DNA from: Caldicellulosiruptor changbaiensis
GTDB lineage: Bacteria; Bacillota; Thermoanaerobacteria; Caldicellulosiruptorales; Caldicellulosiruptoraceae
Assembly (NCBI RefSeq): GCF_003999255.1
Contig: NZ_CP034791.1
Coordinates: forward strand, 887,001 to 951,000
Length of the DNA stretch: 64,000 nt
Reading direction: 5' to 3'
The notes below the pieces were generated by a model, which was not told where the DNA came from, searched no databases, and was given only the letters and a program-made list of their open reading frames with translations. Made by a program: the position numbers and the translations under genes. This document shows, piece by piece, positions 7,128-15,484 of this stretch; position 1 is the stretch's first letter; each line of letters begins with the position of its first letter.

Positions 7128-8867
7128 ATGGCTCGTAAACATGATAAAATTGTCTTCAAAAATTACAATCCATACCAATATTTAATGCCTATCGACCCAG
7201 AAGCTTTTATCCCTCAAAATCATTTGGTCAGAGTAATTGATAAAATCATTGATAAGATAGATATATCAACCATAATGGAAAAGTACAAAGGTGGTGGTAC
7301 AAGTAGTTATCATCCACTGATGTTATTAAAAGTTTTAATCTATGCTTACATACAAGGTATTTATTCATCGAGAAAAATAGCTCGGGCTTTACGAGAAAAC
7401 ATTACTTTTATGTGGCTTTCAAAATATCAAGCTCCTGATTTCAGAACTATCAATAGATTTAGAAAAGAAATTTTGGGAGAGGCAATTGAAAATATCTTTG
7501 CTGAGGTGGTTAAACTTCTTATAGAGTTAGGGTATGTAAACTTCGACTATTATTATCTCGATGGGACAAAAGTTGAAGCTAATGCAAACAAGTATTCTTT
7601 TGTTTGGGCTAAAAGTACAAGAACTTTCGAAAAAAAGTTAAGAGAGAAAGTGAAAAACATAATCGAAGAGATTGAAAAAATAAATGAAGAGGAAGATAAA
7701 GCATTGGGAGATTTAGATGTAAAGTTAGAAGCTGACTATGATAGCAAGCAGTTAGAAGAAAAGATTGAGCAAATAAATCAAAAACTTGAGGAGGCTGAGT
7801 TTAAAAGCAAAAGAAAAGAAAAAAGAGTAAAGAAGCTGGTAAAGGTATTGAAAAATGATTGTGTTTTCAGACTCAAAAAGTATGAGAATTATGAGGCAAT
7901 TTTAAATGGCAGAAACAGCTTTTCTAAGACAGACAATGATGCCACATTCATGAGGATGAAGGATGACCATATGAAAAATGGGATGCTAAAACCTGGGTAT
8001 AATGTACAAATCGGCACACAGAACCGATTTGTGATAGGTTTTAGCATCCACCAAAGTCCCACAGACACTGTCTGCCTAAAAGAGCATCTTTAGGTTGTGA
8101 AGAAGATGACAGGATTCACACCCAAGAATGTTGTGGCAGATAGTGGCTATGGGTCTGAAGAAAACTACCTTCATCTGAAAAAATGTGGCATTAATAGCTA
8201 CATTAAGTATAACACATTTGACTTGGAGCAGACAAGGAGGTTTAAGAAAGATATTTTCAATGTAAGGAACTGGGAGTACATAGCTGAAGAAGATGCCTAT
8301 GTTTGTCCTGCTGGTAAGAAGGCTAAATATTTGTATCCGAAGATAAGTGCAAATGAGAGAGGATTTGTAAGTTATGAGAAGGTATATCAATGTGAAGATA
8401 TTTGTAATGGCTGTGAATACAGAGAAAAATGTTATAAAGGTAAAAGATGGAAGAAGAGATTTAGTGTAAGACCAAGGTTAGAGAAATTGAAGGAAGAGGT
8501 AAGGCAAAGGCTATTGAGTGAAGAAGGCAAAGAAATTTACGAAAAGAGGAAGATAGAAGTTGAGACAGTATTTGGGATAATAAAGAACAATAAAGGATTT
8601 AGGAGGTTCCTGCTCAGGGGTATTAAGGGTGTAAAACTTGAGTGGGGTTTGGTTTGTATTGCCTATAACATAGAAAAATTAGCGAAGATAATAATAGAGG
8701 GCTGGGGTAAAACTGCCACCCAACCCTTTTTTTGTTTGCTATATAGTTCAATATTGGTATTTAATAGCATCAAATGCCCGATTCTGGTTATTAAAAATTA
8801 TTGTTTTGGGACAGCCCCTTTTATTTTTTGTCTATTCTTGCGAAGGTTCTTCATGGTTTTTAGCTAA
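7128..8867 (+). pseudogene. IS1182-family transposase interrupted by an in-frame amber codon
   Basis: The first half (7128-8090, 321 residues) has the DUF772-type N-terminal domain ([16 protein letters not shown]) and the first catalytic Asp region ([15 protein letters not shown]). The second half (8097 onward) has VVADSGYGSEENY (second Asp), a Cys-rich insert (CEDICNGCEYREKCY) and the ERRR-like EKRKIEVETVFGIIK (Glu). The two halves are in the same frame, separated only by TAG at 8091-8093, so a single base change of a sense codon such as AAG or GAG explains the break. After the catalytic domain the frame stays open past the right repeat to 8867, so the normal C-terminus may also be altered. 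The element is probably inactive unless the amber codon is suppressed. Confidence 0.85.
8804..8818 (-). repeat. right terminal inverted repeat of the IS1182-like element
   Basis: TTTTGGGACAGCCCC, the complement of the left end with one additional base. Confidence 0.8.
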
Positions 8868-9389
8868 ATTCTCAAAAAGAAGTCTATAAACCGTCTCAGC
8901 GTTTTTGTTCCAGTTTCGGCAAATTCTCTTGGCAATTTCTACATGAGGGACATTTACTTTTACCTCAAATAGTATGCTATTTCCTTCACGCAAAGAGCAC
9001 ACAACTAAGTATTCGTTTTGGCTGAGTATCTTGTAGTCTGAATAAACTTCAGTGTTTAGTTTTATTTTCCTATAGTTTTTCTTTATGTATTCTTCTATTT
9101 CTTCAAGTGTAAGCTTTGGAATTAAGTTTAACAATATCTCTAATACATCCTTACCACTTTGTGAGATTTCAATGTATGTTCTGAGCTCATCATCGTATCT
9201 ATGTATAAGCTTTTGAGCCTCCAGCTCTTTAAGGTATTGCTGGTATTCAAAAAAGTTCATGTACTTTGTTGAGAGAATAAACTCGTCAAGCTGCTGAGTT
9301 GAAATAGGAATGCTAATTTTATTTAGGAAAAATAGGATGATGAGCTTGTTTTGGGCAAGGGTATGTATTTCATTGTACTCATCAGACAT
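8832..9389 (-). CDS. DUF4364 family protein
   Basis: A 185-residue protein from the ATG at 9389, chosen because GGAGTG lies 9-10 nt upstream. A longer frame begins at 9437 but runs through a terminator hairpin. The N-terminal half looks like a winged helix (LAQNKLIILFFLNKI...TQQLDEFIL...YLKELEAQKLI). The C-terminal half is alpha/beta (YLVVCSLREGNSILFEVKVNVP). DUF4364 proteins are common in Clostridia and are probably transcription regulators, but no ligand or target is known. The IS1182-like element ends 13 bp beyond its stop codon, so its native terminator may have been lost. Confidence 0.8.
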   Translation of the reverse strand: MSDEYNEIHTLAQNKLIILFFLNKISIPISTQQLDEFILSTKYMNFFEYQQYLKELEAQKLIHRYDDELRTYIEISQSGKDVLEILLNLIPKLTLEEIEEYIKKNYRKIKLNTEVYSDYKILSQNEYLVVCSLREGNSILFEVKVNVPHVEIAKRICRNWNKNAETVYRLLFENLAKNHEEPSQE

Positions 9390-9414
9390 TCTTTTTTTCA
9401 CTCCTTTTACTTTT

Positions 9415-9454
9415 AAAGCCGCCATATTTTTGTACAAAAAATACGGCGGCTTTT
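9415..9454. terminator. strong hairpin, probable terminator
   Basis: AAAGCCGCC (9415-9423) pairs with GGCGGCTTT (9445-9453), with extra A/T pairs within the loop. It lies between two minus-strand genes. The better T-tract (TTTTGTATTTTT) is on the plus strand; on the minus strand the tail is TTTAAAAG, so termination of the upstream gene may be partial. Confidence 0.6.
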
Positions 9455-9480
9455 GTATTTTTCTGAAATTTTTCTCGAAG

Positions 9481-9876
9481 TTATCTTAGATTGAACTCAC
9501 CAAGTGTTTTCATTCTTTCGATTTCTTTTAATACAATGTCATATAAATTCAAATCCAAGGTGTTACAAATGGAAGCTAAATAAAAAAGTGTACTTCCAAT
9601 CTCTTTTTCAATCAAGTCTCTGCAGTTTTCACAAAGCTGACCTTCTACATGAGTCTTTAAATACTTCTTTGCCTCTTTCAAGCTCACATCTATTGGAATC
9701 TCTTGTTTTTTAGCATTTATTCTTATACATCCACAGTTTGTGACAGACTTTATTATGCTCCTGTTGACCCTTGCTGCTGATTCAGAAAATTTGGTAAGAC
9801 TATCAAGTATACTTTTGTTTCTTATTAGCAACTCGTCAACTACGTATTGGAAATCGTCTATAAAGATGTCCTTCAA
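9481..9876 (-). CDS. MazG-like small protein of unknown function
   Basis: A 131-residue protein. The C-terminal segment ENCRDLIEKEIGSTLFYLASICNTLDLNLYDIVLKEIERM resembles the helical EEIGDxLFYLAxLaNxLgIdL core of MazG-type nucleotide pyrophosphohydrolases, but the full set of metal-binding acidic residues is not evident. The N-terminal half contains FQYVVDELL..NKSILDSLTKFSESAARVNRSIIKSVTNCGCI, a conserved arrangement in Clostridial homologues, with a CGC motif and a CENC motif. Four cysteines could bind a metal. Activity cannot be assigned. Confidence 0.7.
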   Translation of the reverse strand: MKDIFIDDFQYVVDELLIRNKSILDSLTKFSESAARVNRSIIKSVTNCGCIRINAKKQEIPIDVSLKEAKKYLKTHVEGQLCENCRDLIEKEIGSTLFYLASICNTLDLNLYDIVLKEIERMKTLGEFNLR

Positions 9877-10025
9877 TATATTTCACTCCTAAAAAATGAC
9901 TTTAGTTTAATTATAAATTTCTTCAAATTCAAATGTCAATAAGAAAATAAGCTTTGCTTTTCATATCAAAAACAATAGTGTAAAATATTAAAAACAGCAC
10001 TTTTTAGGGGAGGATTAAATTCTAA

Positions 10026-10832
10026 ATGAAGATTAGCTTTTCAACTGTTGGATGTCCAAATTTTACATGGAACGAAATACTCGCAACTGCGAAGGACTTT
10101 GGATATGATGGTATTGAACTTAGAGGGATATGTGATGAGCTTGAGGTTTATAGAGCATCTCCTTTTGTTGGTGATAATTTGAAGTTCACAAAAAAGAGAT
10201 TAGATGACCTAAATCTGGAGATTTCTTGTATAGCAACATCTTGTTATCTCTTTGACAAAAAAGCCAAAGATGCCACAATTGAGGCAGCAGAAAAACATAT
10301 GAGGTTAGCAAAAGAACTTGACTGCAAATACATAAGAGTCTTGGGAGATGAGTGGATAACACCAGGGGAAAATGTAGACGAGGAATTTGTAAAAGAGATG
10401 CTATGCATGCTGTGTGAGATAGCAAAAAGTTATGATGTTGATGTTTTGATTGAAACAAATGGCATTTGGGCAAATTCTCAAAAGCTTGCAGCTTTGCTTG
10501 AAAAGGTGCCATATCAGAATGTTGGAGTTGTTTGGGATATTCATCATCCATATAGATTTTTTAATGAGGATGTAGAGTACACATATAGTAATTTAAAGGA
10601 CTATATAAAACACGTTCATGTAAAAGATTCAAAAATAGAAAATGGTAAACTTGTGTTTAAGATGATTGGAGAAGGTGATGTTCCAATCGAAAAAGCTATT
10701 AATTTGTTAATCAAGGATAATTATACAGGGTATATTTCGCTGGAATGGGTAAAAAGATGGTTCTCTGAGCTTGAAGAGCCCGGCGTTGTGTTTTTAGGGT
10801 TTATAAACAAAATAAAAAGCCTTGTTAAATAA
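10026..10832 (+). CDS. sugar phosphate isomerase/epimerase-like TIM-barrel protein
   Basis: A 268-residue protein of the AP-endonuclease-2/xylose-isomerase-like TIM-barrel superfamily. Typical strand ends with metal ligands are visible: IELRG, VLIETNGIW (Glu), VGVVWDIHHPY (Asp/His), HVHVKDSK (His..Lys/Asp) and YISLEWVKRW (Glu). Such proteins isomerise or epimerise sugars, inositol derivatives or hydroxypyruvate; the substrate is not determinable here. AGGGGAGG precedes the ATG. It is alone in its unit, with a terminator directly after. Confidence 0.82.
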   Translation: MKISFSTVGCPNFTWNEILATAKDFGYDGIELRGICDELEVYRASPFVGDNLKFTKKRLDDLNLEISCIATSCYLFDKKAKDATIEAAEKHMRLAKELDCKYIRVLGDEWITPGENVDEEFVKEMLCMLCEIAKSYDVDVLIETNGIWANSQKLAALLEKVPYQNVGVVWDIHHPYRFFNEDVEYTYSNLKDYIKHVHVKDSKIENGKLVFKMIGEGDVPIEKAINLLIKDNYTGYISLEWVKRWFSELEEPGVVFLGFINKIKSLVK

Positions 10833-10841
10833 AATAAAAAA

Positions 10842-10889
10842 GGGCACAGTGAAAAGGCAAGAGACATTTTATACCTTTTTGCTGTGCCC
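10842..10889. terminator. bidirectional terminator overlapping the aroA 3' end
   Basis: GGGCACAG (10842-10849) pairs with CTGTGCCC (10882-10889), preceded by an A-run on the left, which serves as the U-tract of the minus-strand transcript. The right arm lies inside the last codons of aroA, so the coding end is part of the terminator. It serves both convergent genes. Confidence 0.75.
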
Positions 10890-12170
10890 AAGAAGAATTT
10901 TATAAAAGTTTGGAAAAGATATTGATACACACTCTGCATTCGTAATTGTACTTTCACCATCAACTGCACATGCCAAAATAGATGCTGCCATGGCAATTCT
11001 GTGGTCGTTGTATGAATTGACAACGCCAGCTTTTAGATTGTCTCTTGAACCAACAATTTCTAATCCATTTTCAAGCTCATAGCACTCAGCTCCAAAATTT
11101 TTTAACATCTCAAGGGTTGTTTTTATCCTATCACTTTCCTTTACCCTAAGTTCTGAGGCATTGTCTATAATGGTCTTTCCATCAGCAAAAGCTGCAGCAA
11201 CAGCCAAGATTGGTATCTCATCTATAATCCGGGGAATATCATTTTTGTCAACCGTTGCTCCTCTTAAACTGCTGGTTTTTGCAACTATTGTGCCAATGGT
11301 CTCGCCATTTTGAATTTGAACATTTTTAATCTTAATATCAGCACCCATTTGTTTTAGAATGTCGATTATACCTGTTCGCGTAGGGTTTAAAATGCAATTC
11401 TCGATTATTACTTCACTATCTTCACATATAAGAGCAAGCACAATAAAAAATGCAGCAGAAGATATATCCGAAGGAACTTTTATCTTAAGCGCCTCTAAAT
11501 TACTTGGCATAACCTCTATCTTGTAAAAACCATTTTCAAAACAAGTAGCAATATCTGCTCCGGCAGACTTTAACATAAGTTCTGTGTGGTCTCTTGACAT
11601 AGGTAACTCTTTTATAACGCTTTTTCCCTCTGCTTTCAAAGCTGCAAAAATAAGTGCTGATTTTACCTGTGCACTTGAAACTGGCAATGTGTAATCAATG
11701 GGTTTTAAATTCTTTTTGCCTTTTACCTTTATTGGAAGACAGTCCTCTTTTTCTAAAAATTCGAAGCATGCACCCATTTGTCCCAAGGGCTGTGTTACTC
11801 TTTTCATAGGTCTTTTTCGAAGAGAACTGTCGCCATCTAAAACTGCCTCAAACTCTTGTGTTGACAAAATCCCAAGTAGCAATCTTGTAGTTGTTCCAGA
11901 ATTACCGCAATCTAATACCTGTTGAGGGGCGGATAAACTATAATTTTTTCCTTTTACAATAACCTTGTCATTTTTTATTTCTATCTCAGCGCCAAGTTTT
12001 TTGAAGCAGTTTATTGTGCTTAGACAGTCTTCAGCAAACAAAAAGTTTTCTATCTCGGTTGTTCCTCTTGCTAAACTTCCAATCATTATACTTCTGTGTG
12101 ATATAGATTTATCAGGTGGTATAGTAACCTTTGCTCTTATCTTTCTTCTGCCTTCAATTTTTACATTCAT
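10869..12170 (-). CDS. aroA: 3-phosphoshikimate 1-carboxyvinyltransferase (EPSP synthase)
   Basis: AroA joins phosphoenolpyruvate to shikimate-3-phosphate. The protein has 433 residues, a normal length. Motifs visible: PPDKSISHRSIMIGSLA at the N-terminus (catalytic Lys and the shikimate-phosphate site), LDCGNSGTTTRLLLG (PEP site), KRPMKRVTQPL, the DEIPILAVAAA catalytic Asp/Glu region, and KESDRIKTTLEML near the C-terminus. GNSGTTTR, where Gly is followed by Thr in the PEP loop, resembles class II (glyphosate-insensitive) more than class I enzymes, though this is tentative. The start overlaps the tyrA stop (ATGA-type), so it is translationally coupled in hisC-aroF-tyrA-aroA. Confidence 0.96.
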   Translation of the reverse strand: MNVKIEGRRKIRAKVTIPPDKSISHRSIMIGSLARGTTEIENFLFAEDCLSTINCFKKLGAEIEIKNDKVIVKGKNYSLSAPQQVLDCGNSGTTTRLLLGILSTQEFEAVLDGDSSLRKRPMKRVTQPLGQMGACFEFLEKEDCLPIKVKGKKNLKPIDYTLPVSSAQVKSALIFAALKAEGKSVIKELPMSRDHTELMLKSAGADIATCFENGFYKIEVMPSNLEALKIKVPSDISSAAFFIVLALICEDSEVIIENCILNPTRTGIIDILKQMGADIKIKNVQIQNGETIGTIVAKTSSLRGATVDKNDIPRIIDEIPILAVAAAFADGKTIIDNASELRVKESDRIKTTLEMLKNFGAECYELENGLEIVGSRDNLKAGVVNSYNDHRIAMAASILACAVDGESTITNAECVSISFPNFYKILLGHSKKV

Positions 12171-13006
12171 TTACTATCACTCACAATCTTATCTCTTATT
12201 GATTTTGCTCGTTCAAAGTATGAGTAAATATCATTGTAGTTGTCACTTTCAAGATTTGATTTAAAGTTTATCAATAAGTCTATATACTTATCTATCAGTT
12301 CAAGCAAAACCTTTTTGTTTGAAAAGGATATATCTGCCCACATCTTAGGGCTGGAGGAGGAGATACGAGTGATGTCTTTAAAACCCCCTCCAGCAAATTT
12401 GCAAAAGATGCTATTTTCATTTAACATATTCACAAGCGCAGCAGACACAATGTGAGGAAGGTGAGAAATTACTCCTGTTATTGTGTCGTGGAGGCTATAG
12501 TCAATTTCCTCAACTCTGCACCCAATTGTGTTCAAAAGTTCTTTTAATTTCTGAACATTGGCTTTCTCATTTATATCAAGTGGTGTAATAAAATAATAAG
12601 CGCCTTTAAAGAGAGTGTCAAAAGAATACTCATATCCTATTTTTTCTGTACCTGCCATTGGATGACCGCCAATGAAGTTAGAAATTCTATTTTTCAAAGC
12701 AAACTCACAAATCTGAGCTTTTGTGCTACCAACATCTGTAATAATTCCTTTTTTTATCTTTGACGATAGTTTTTCTAAAACACCAATACTTTCTAATACA
12801 GGCACACATATGAAACTAAAGGCATATTCATCTTCTACATCTTCTAAATCCTCTATTTTCTCTTTTACAATACCTTCTTTTATTGCCTTTTCAATTGAAT
12901 TTTGATTTATATCATGTGCGTGGACTTCAAATCCACATTTGTTAAATGCCTTGGCAAGTGAACCACCAATCAAGCCAAGCCCAACCACCAAAATCTTATT
13001 TCTCAT
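12167..13006 (-). CDS. tyrA: prephenate dehydrogenase
   Basis: TyrA oxidatively decarboxylates prephenate to 4-hydroxyphenylpyruvate for tyrosine synthesis. The N-terminal dinucleotide-binding motif GLGLIGGS lies within the first 15 residues. GGHPMAGTEKIGY contains the conserved catalytic His, and SHLPHIVSAALV is the helical-domain signature. The ATG at 13006 is preferred because it places the Rossmann strand at the very N-terminus and begins 4 nt after the aroF stop. A longer in-frame start at 13039 overlaps aroF. No ACT regulatory domain is present, so feedback control, if any, is not through ACT. Confidence 0.94.
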   Translation of the reverse strand: MRNKILVVGLGLIGGSLAKAFNKCGFEVHAHDINQNSIEKAIKEGIVKEKIEDLEDVEDEYAFSFICVPVLESIGVLEKLSSKIKKGIITDVGSTKAQICEFALKNRISNFIGGHPMAGTEKIGYEYSFDTLFKGAYYFITPLDINEKANVQKLKELLNTIGCRVEEIDYSLHDTITGVISHLPHIVSAALVNMLNENSIFCKFAGGGFKDITRISSSSPKMWADISFSNKKVLLELIDKYIDLLINFKSNLESDNYNDIYSYFERAKSIRDKIVSDSK

Positions 13007-13010
13007 CTTC

Positions 13011-14024
13011 TCATACACTCTTTCCGATTGATTTAGCAATTTGAGATATTTCCTTTACAAGTTTATCGAATTCATCAGGTGTAATCGACTGTGGACCATC
13101 AGATAGAGCCTGCTTTGGATTTGGATGCACTTCAATCATAAGCCCATCAGCACCTGCTGCAATTGCTGCTTTTGAGAGTGCTGGAACATACTTTGCTTTT
13201 CCAGCTGCATGGCTCGGGTCCACAATAATTGGCAAGTGGCTCTTTTCCTTCACAACTGGTATTGCAGATATGTCAAGCGTATTTCTTGTTGCTGTCTCAA
13301 AAGTTCTAATTCCTCTTTCGCAAAGTATGACATTAGGATTTCCTTCGCTCAAAATGTACTCAGCAGCATTTAGCCACTCTTCAATTGTTGCAGCAAGACC
13401 ACGCTTTAAAAGCACAGGTTTATCTTGTCTTCCTACATATTTTAGTAAATTAAAATTTTGCATATTTCTTGCACCAATCTGAAAGATGTCTACATAATCG
13501 TATGCTTTGTCAACAGCATTTTCACTTATAACTTCTGTTATAACCAAAAGGTCATATCTTGTTGCTGCCTCCTTTAATATCTTTAAACCTTCTTCTTCAA
13601 GACCCTGAAACGAATATGGAGATGTTCTGGGCTTGTAAGCTCCACCTCTTAGTATTTTTGCTCCACTTTTTTTGATCTTTTCAGCAACTTCGAACATCTG
13701 CTCATAGCTTTCAATTGCACAAGGACCGCCAATAAGTGTTAACGTATTTCCACCAATTTCAACATCTTTAATTTTTATAACTGTTGGCTCGCTCTTGAAT
13801 GTCCTGCTTGCGAGTTTGTAGCTCTCTAAGATTGGTATTATCCTATCAACTCCAGGAAGAAGTTCAACTGGCACATCTGAAAGTATTCTCTCATCACCAA
13901 TAACACCAATTACAGTTCTTTCAATACCTTGAGAGATGTGTGGGCGAAGCCCAAGTGATGTGATTAGCTTTACAACCTCTTCAATTTCTGATTCTTTGCA
14001 ATCTTTTTTCATAACAATAATCAC
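13011..14024 (-). CDS. aroF: 3-deoxy-7-phosphoheptulonate (DAHP) synthase, type I-beta with regulatory N-domain
   Basis: This enzyme condenses PEP with erythrose-4-phosphate, the first step of aromatic amino-acid synthesis. Motifs: IGGPCAIES, GGAYKPRTSPYSFQG, QIGARNMQNF, KRGLAATIEEW, CERGIRTFE and VDPSHAAGK. The N-terminal 65 residues form the small ferredoxin-like regulatory domain (ISQGIERTVIGVIGD) known from Thermotoga maritima DAHP synthase, where Tyr/Phe bind. A GTG at 14024 with GGGGG 8 nt upstream gives VIIVMKK at the N-terminus, aligning with the Thermotoga start and length (337 residues). The frame continues up to 14087. Confidence 0.94.
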   Translation of the reverse strand: MIIVMKKDCKESEIEEVVKLITSLGLRPHISQGIERTVIGVIGDERILSDVPVELLPGVDRIIPILESYKLASRTFKSEPTVIKIKDVEIGGNTLTLIGGPCAIESYEQMFEVAEKIKKSGAKILRGGAYKPRTSPYSFQGLEEEGLKILKEAATRYDLLVITEVISENAVDKAYDYVDIFQIGARNMQNFNLLKYVGRQDKPVLLKRGLAATIEEWLNAAEYILSEGNPNVILCERGIRTFETATRNTLDISAIPVVKEKSHLPIIVDPSHAAGKAKYVPALSKAAIAAGADGLMIEVHPNPKQALSDGPQSITPDEFDKLVKEISQIAKSIGKSV

Positions 14025-14098
14025 GTTACATACCCCCATCCTACAATGTAATTCATTATCCTTTATCTCCATTCTACCGTTCTGCAAACCTTTGCTTT

Positions 14099-15175
14099 TT
14101 ACAGAACTTCTTTCAAAGCCTTTATAAATTCCATGTTATCACTCTCCAGTCCTGTTGTTACTCTAATATATGTGGGCATGTCAAAAATATCCCCTGGTCT
14201 TACAATTATACCTTTTAAAAGGAGCTTTTTAAACACCTCAACAGCATCTTTTGTTACATCTACCATTACAAAGTTGCCGTAAGACTTAATATATGGAAGG
14301 TTCATTTCCTCAAAACTTTTGTAGAAAAATTCGAGTGACTTTTTGTTAAGCTCCTTTGCCTTCTTTATATGTTCTTGGTCATCAAGTGCGGCAATTGCAG
14401 CAATCTGAGCTACATGATTGACGTTAAAAGGTGGTCTTACCCTGTTTAGCTTTTCAATTATTTCTTCTGAAGCTATAGCATAACCAATTCTAAGTGATGC
14501 AAGACCATAAATCTTTGAGAATGTCTGAAGTACAATCAAGTTTTTAAACTCATCAAGCCAGTGGATAGCATCTGGATATTCTGGGTCGTCGATGTACTCT
14601 TTGTATGCTTGGTCAACAACAACTGCAATTTCAGATGGTACAGATTTGATGAAGTTATAAAGCTCATCTTTTTTGACAATTGTACCTGTTGGATTGTTGG
14701 GGTTGCAAATCCATATTACTCTTGTTCTTTCATTTATATGTTTGGAGAATTCTTCAAGGTCATGAGTATGGTTTTTTAGAGGAATCTCAATGGGAATACC
14801 GCCCATCACTTTGGTCACAGTTTCGTATCTTGGAAAAGAAGGTCTTGCCATTATTGAGTTATCGCCGGGATTAATAAATATGCTGGCTATAAGCTGAGTA
14901 ATTTCATCAGAACCAGCACCAAATATTATCTGCGTAGGCTTTACATTTAGCTTCTTTGCAAGCTTTAACTTTAGTTCTGTACAGTTTCCGTCAGGGTATA
15001 AGCTTAAGTCGTCCAAACTTTCTTTTATTGCTTTTTTGACATTTTCAGAAGGTCCTAATGGATTTTCATTTGAGGCAAGCTTTATAACCTTTTCAAGTCC
15101 CAGTTCTCTTTTTACTTCAGAGATTGGTTTTCCAGGGATATATGGCGAAATAGTACGTATGACCTCTCTGAACAA
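14099..15175 (-). CDS. hisC: histidinol-phosphate aminotransferase-like (aromatic aminotransferase)
   Basis: A PLP-dependent class I/II aminotransferase. The PLP lysine lies in TFSKIYGLASLRIGYA, and other marks are ASNENPLGPS (N-terminal), IWICNPNNPTG and VDQAYKEY. HisC enzymes often also transaminate phenylpyruvate and 4-hydroxyphenylpyruvate. As first gene of the aroF-tyrA-aroA operon it probably supplies that last step for Tyr and Phe, with histidine synthesis possible as well. Start: the TTG at 15175 follows AAAAGGGGATG with good spacing and gives the usual FREVIRTISPYIPGKP start; another TTG at 15241 would add 22 atypical residues. Confidence 0.9.
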   Translation of the reverse strand: MFREVIRTISPYIPGKPISEVKRELGLEKVIKLASNENPLGPSENVKKAIKESLDDLSLYPDGNCTELKLKLAKKLNVKPTQIIFGAGSDEITQLIASIFINPGDNSIMARPSFPRYETVTKVMGGIPIEIPLKNHTHDLEEFSKHINERTRVIWICNPNNPTGTIVKKDELYNFIKSVPSEIAVVVDQAYKEYIDDPEYPDAIHWLDEFKNLIVLQTFSKIYGLASLRIGYAIASEEIIEKLNRVRPPFNVNHVAQIAAIAALDDQEHIKKAKELNKKSLEFFYKSFEEMNLPYIKSYGNFVMVDVTKDAVEVFKKLLLKGIIVRPGDIFDMPTYIRVTTGLESDNMEFIKALKEVL

Positions 15176-15343
15176 TCTACCACATCCCCTTTTGTTAAAG
15201 TTATTTTCATTAATTTTATTATCAACCTTTGGGGTTGTCAAGAGAAGAGAGTAGAAAGTGAAAGATGTAGAATTTAATTAGTTTAAATTGCTTTAGCAAG
15301 GAGCTATAAAAATACTGAGATTATAGTTTAAAAACAAGTCAAG

Positions 15344-15403
15344 TTTATGGGGTAAAATTATTAAATTTTTTAGGGTCACAAGTTTTAATTTTATAGTTAT
15401 AAT
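15344..15403 (+). promoter_or_regulatory. promoter and candidate activator site upstream of the first solute-binding protein
   Basis: The 15176-15484 gap holds no gene. A TATAAT (15398-15403) has a poor -35 (TCACAA at 15376-15381, 16-bp spacing). Directly upstream lies the block TTTATGGGGTAAA...AGGGT. The repeated core (G/A)GGGT at 15349-15353 and 15372-15376 is spaced 23 bp. The same block stands before the second binding-protein gene at 18365. A direct repeat two helical turns apart abutting a weak -35 is the usual layout for AraC-type activators, such as the regulator encoded at 24172. Confidence 0.55.
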
Positions 15404-15484
15404 TTACATGTAATGATTAGAGGATTTTCTTTTAGTGCTGGTGTGGTATGTATAAAAAAAAATCTAGAAAGGGGAGGAGTTTGA

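Larger units (their letters stand above)
7020..8818 (+). mobile_element. IS1182-like insertion sequence
   Basis: A 1.8-kb element bounded by inverted repeats, GGGGCTGTCCAAAA on the left (7020-7033) and the complement of GGGGCTGTCCCAAAA on the right (8804-8818). It contains one DDE transposase reading frame broken by an internal TAG. It has inserted 16 bp after tRNA-CAU and ends 13 bp from the DUF4364 gene. No clear target-site duplication could be read. Confidence 0.85.

Noticed and set aside
10186-11023. Several Leu/His-rich minus-strand frames over the sugar isomerase gene and aroA
   Set aside because: Codon usage and composition are those of shadow frames, and they have no ribosome sites.
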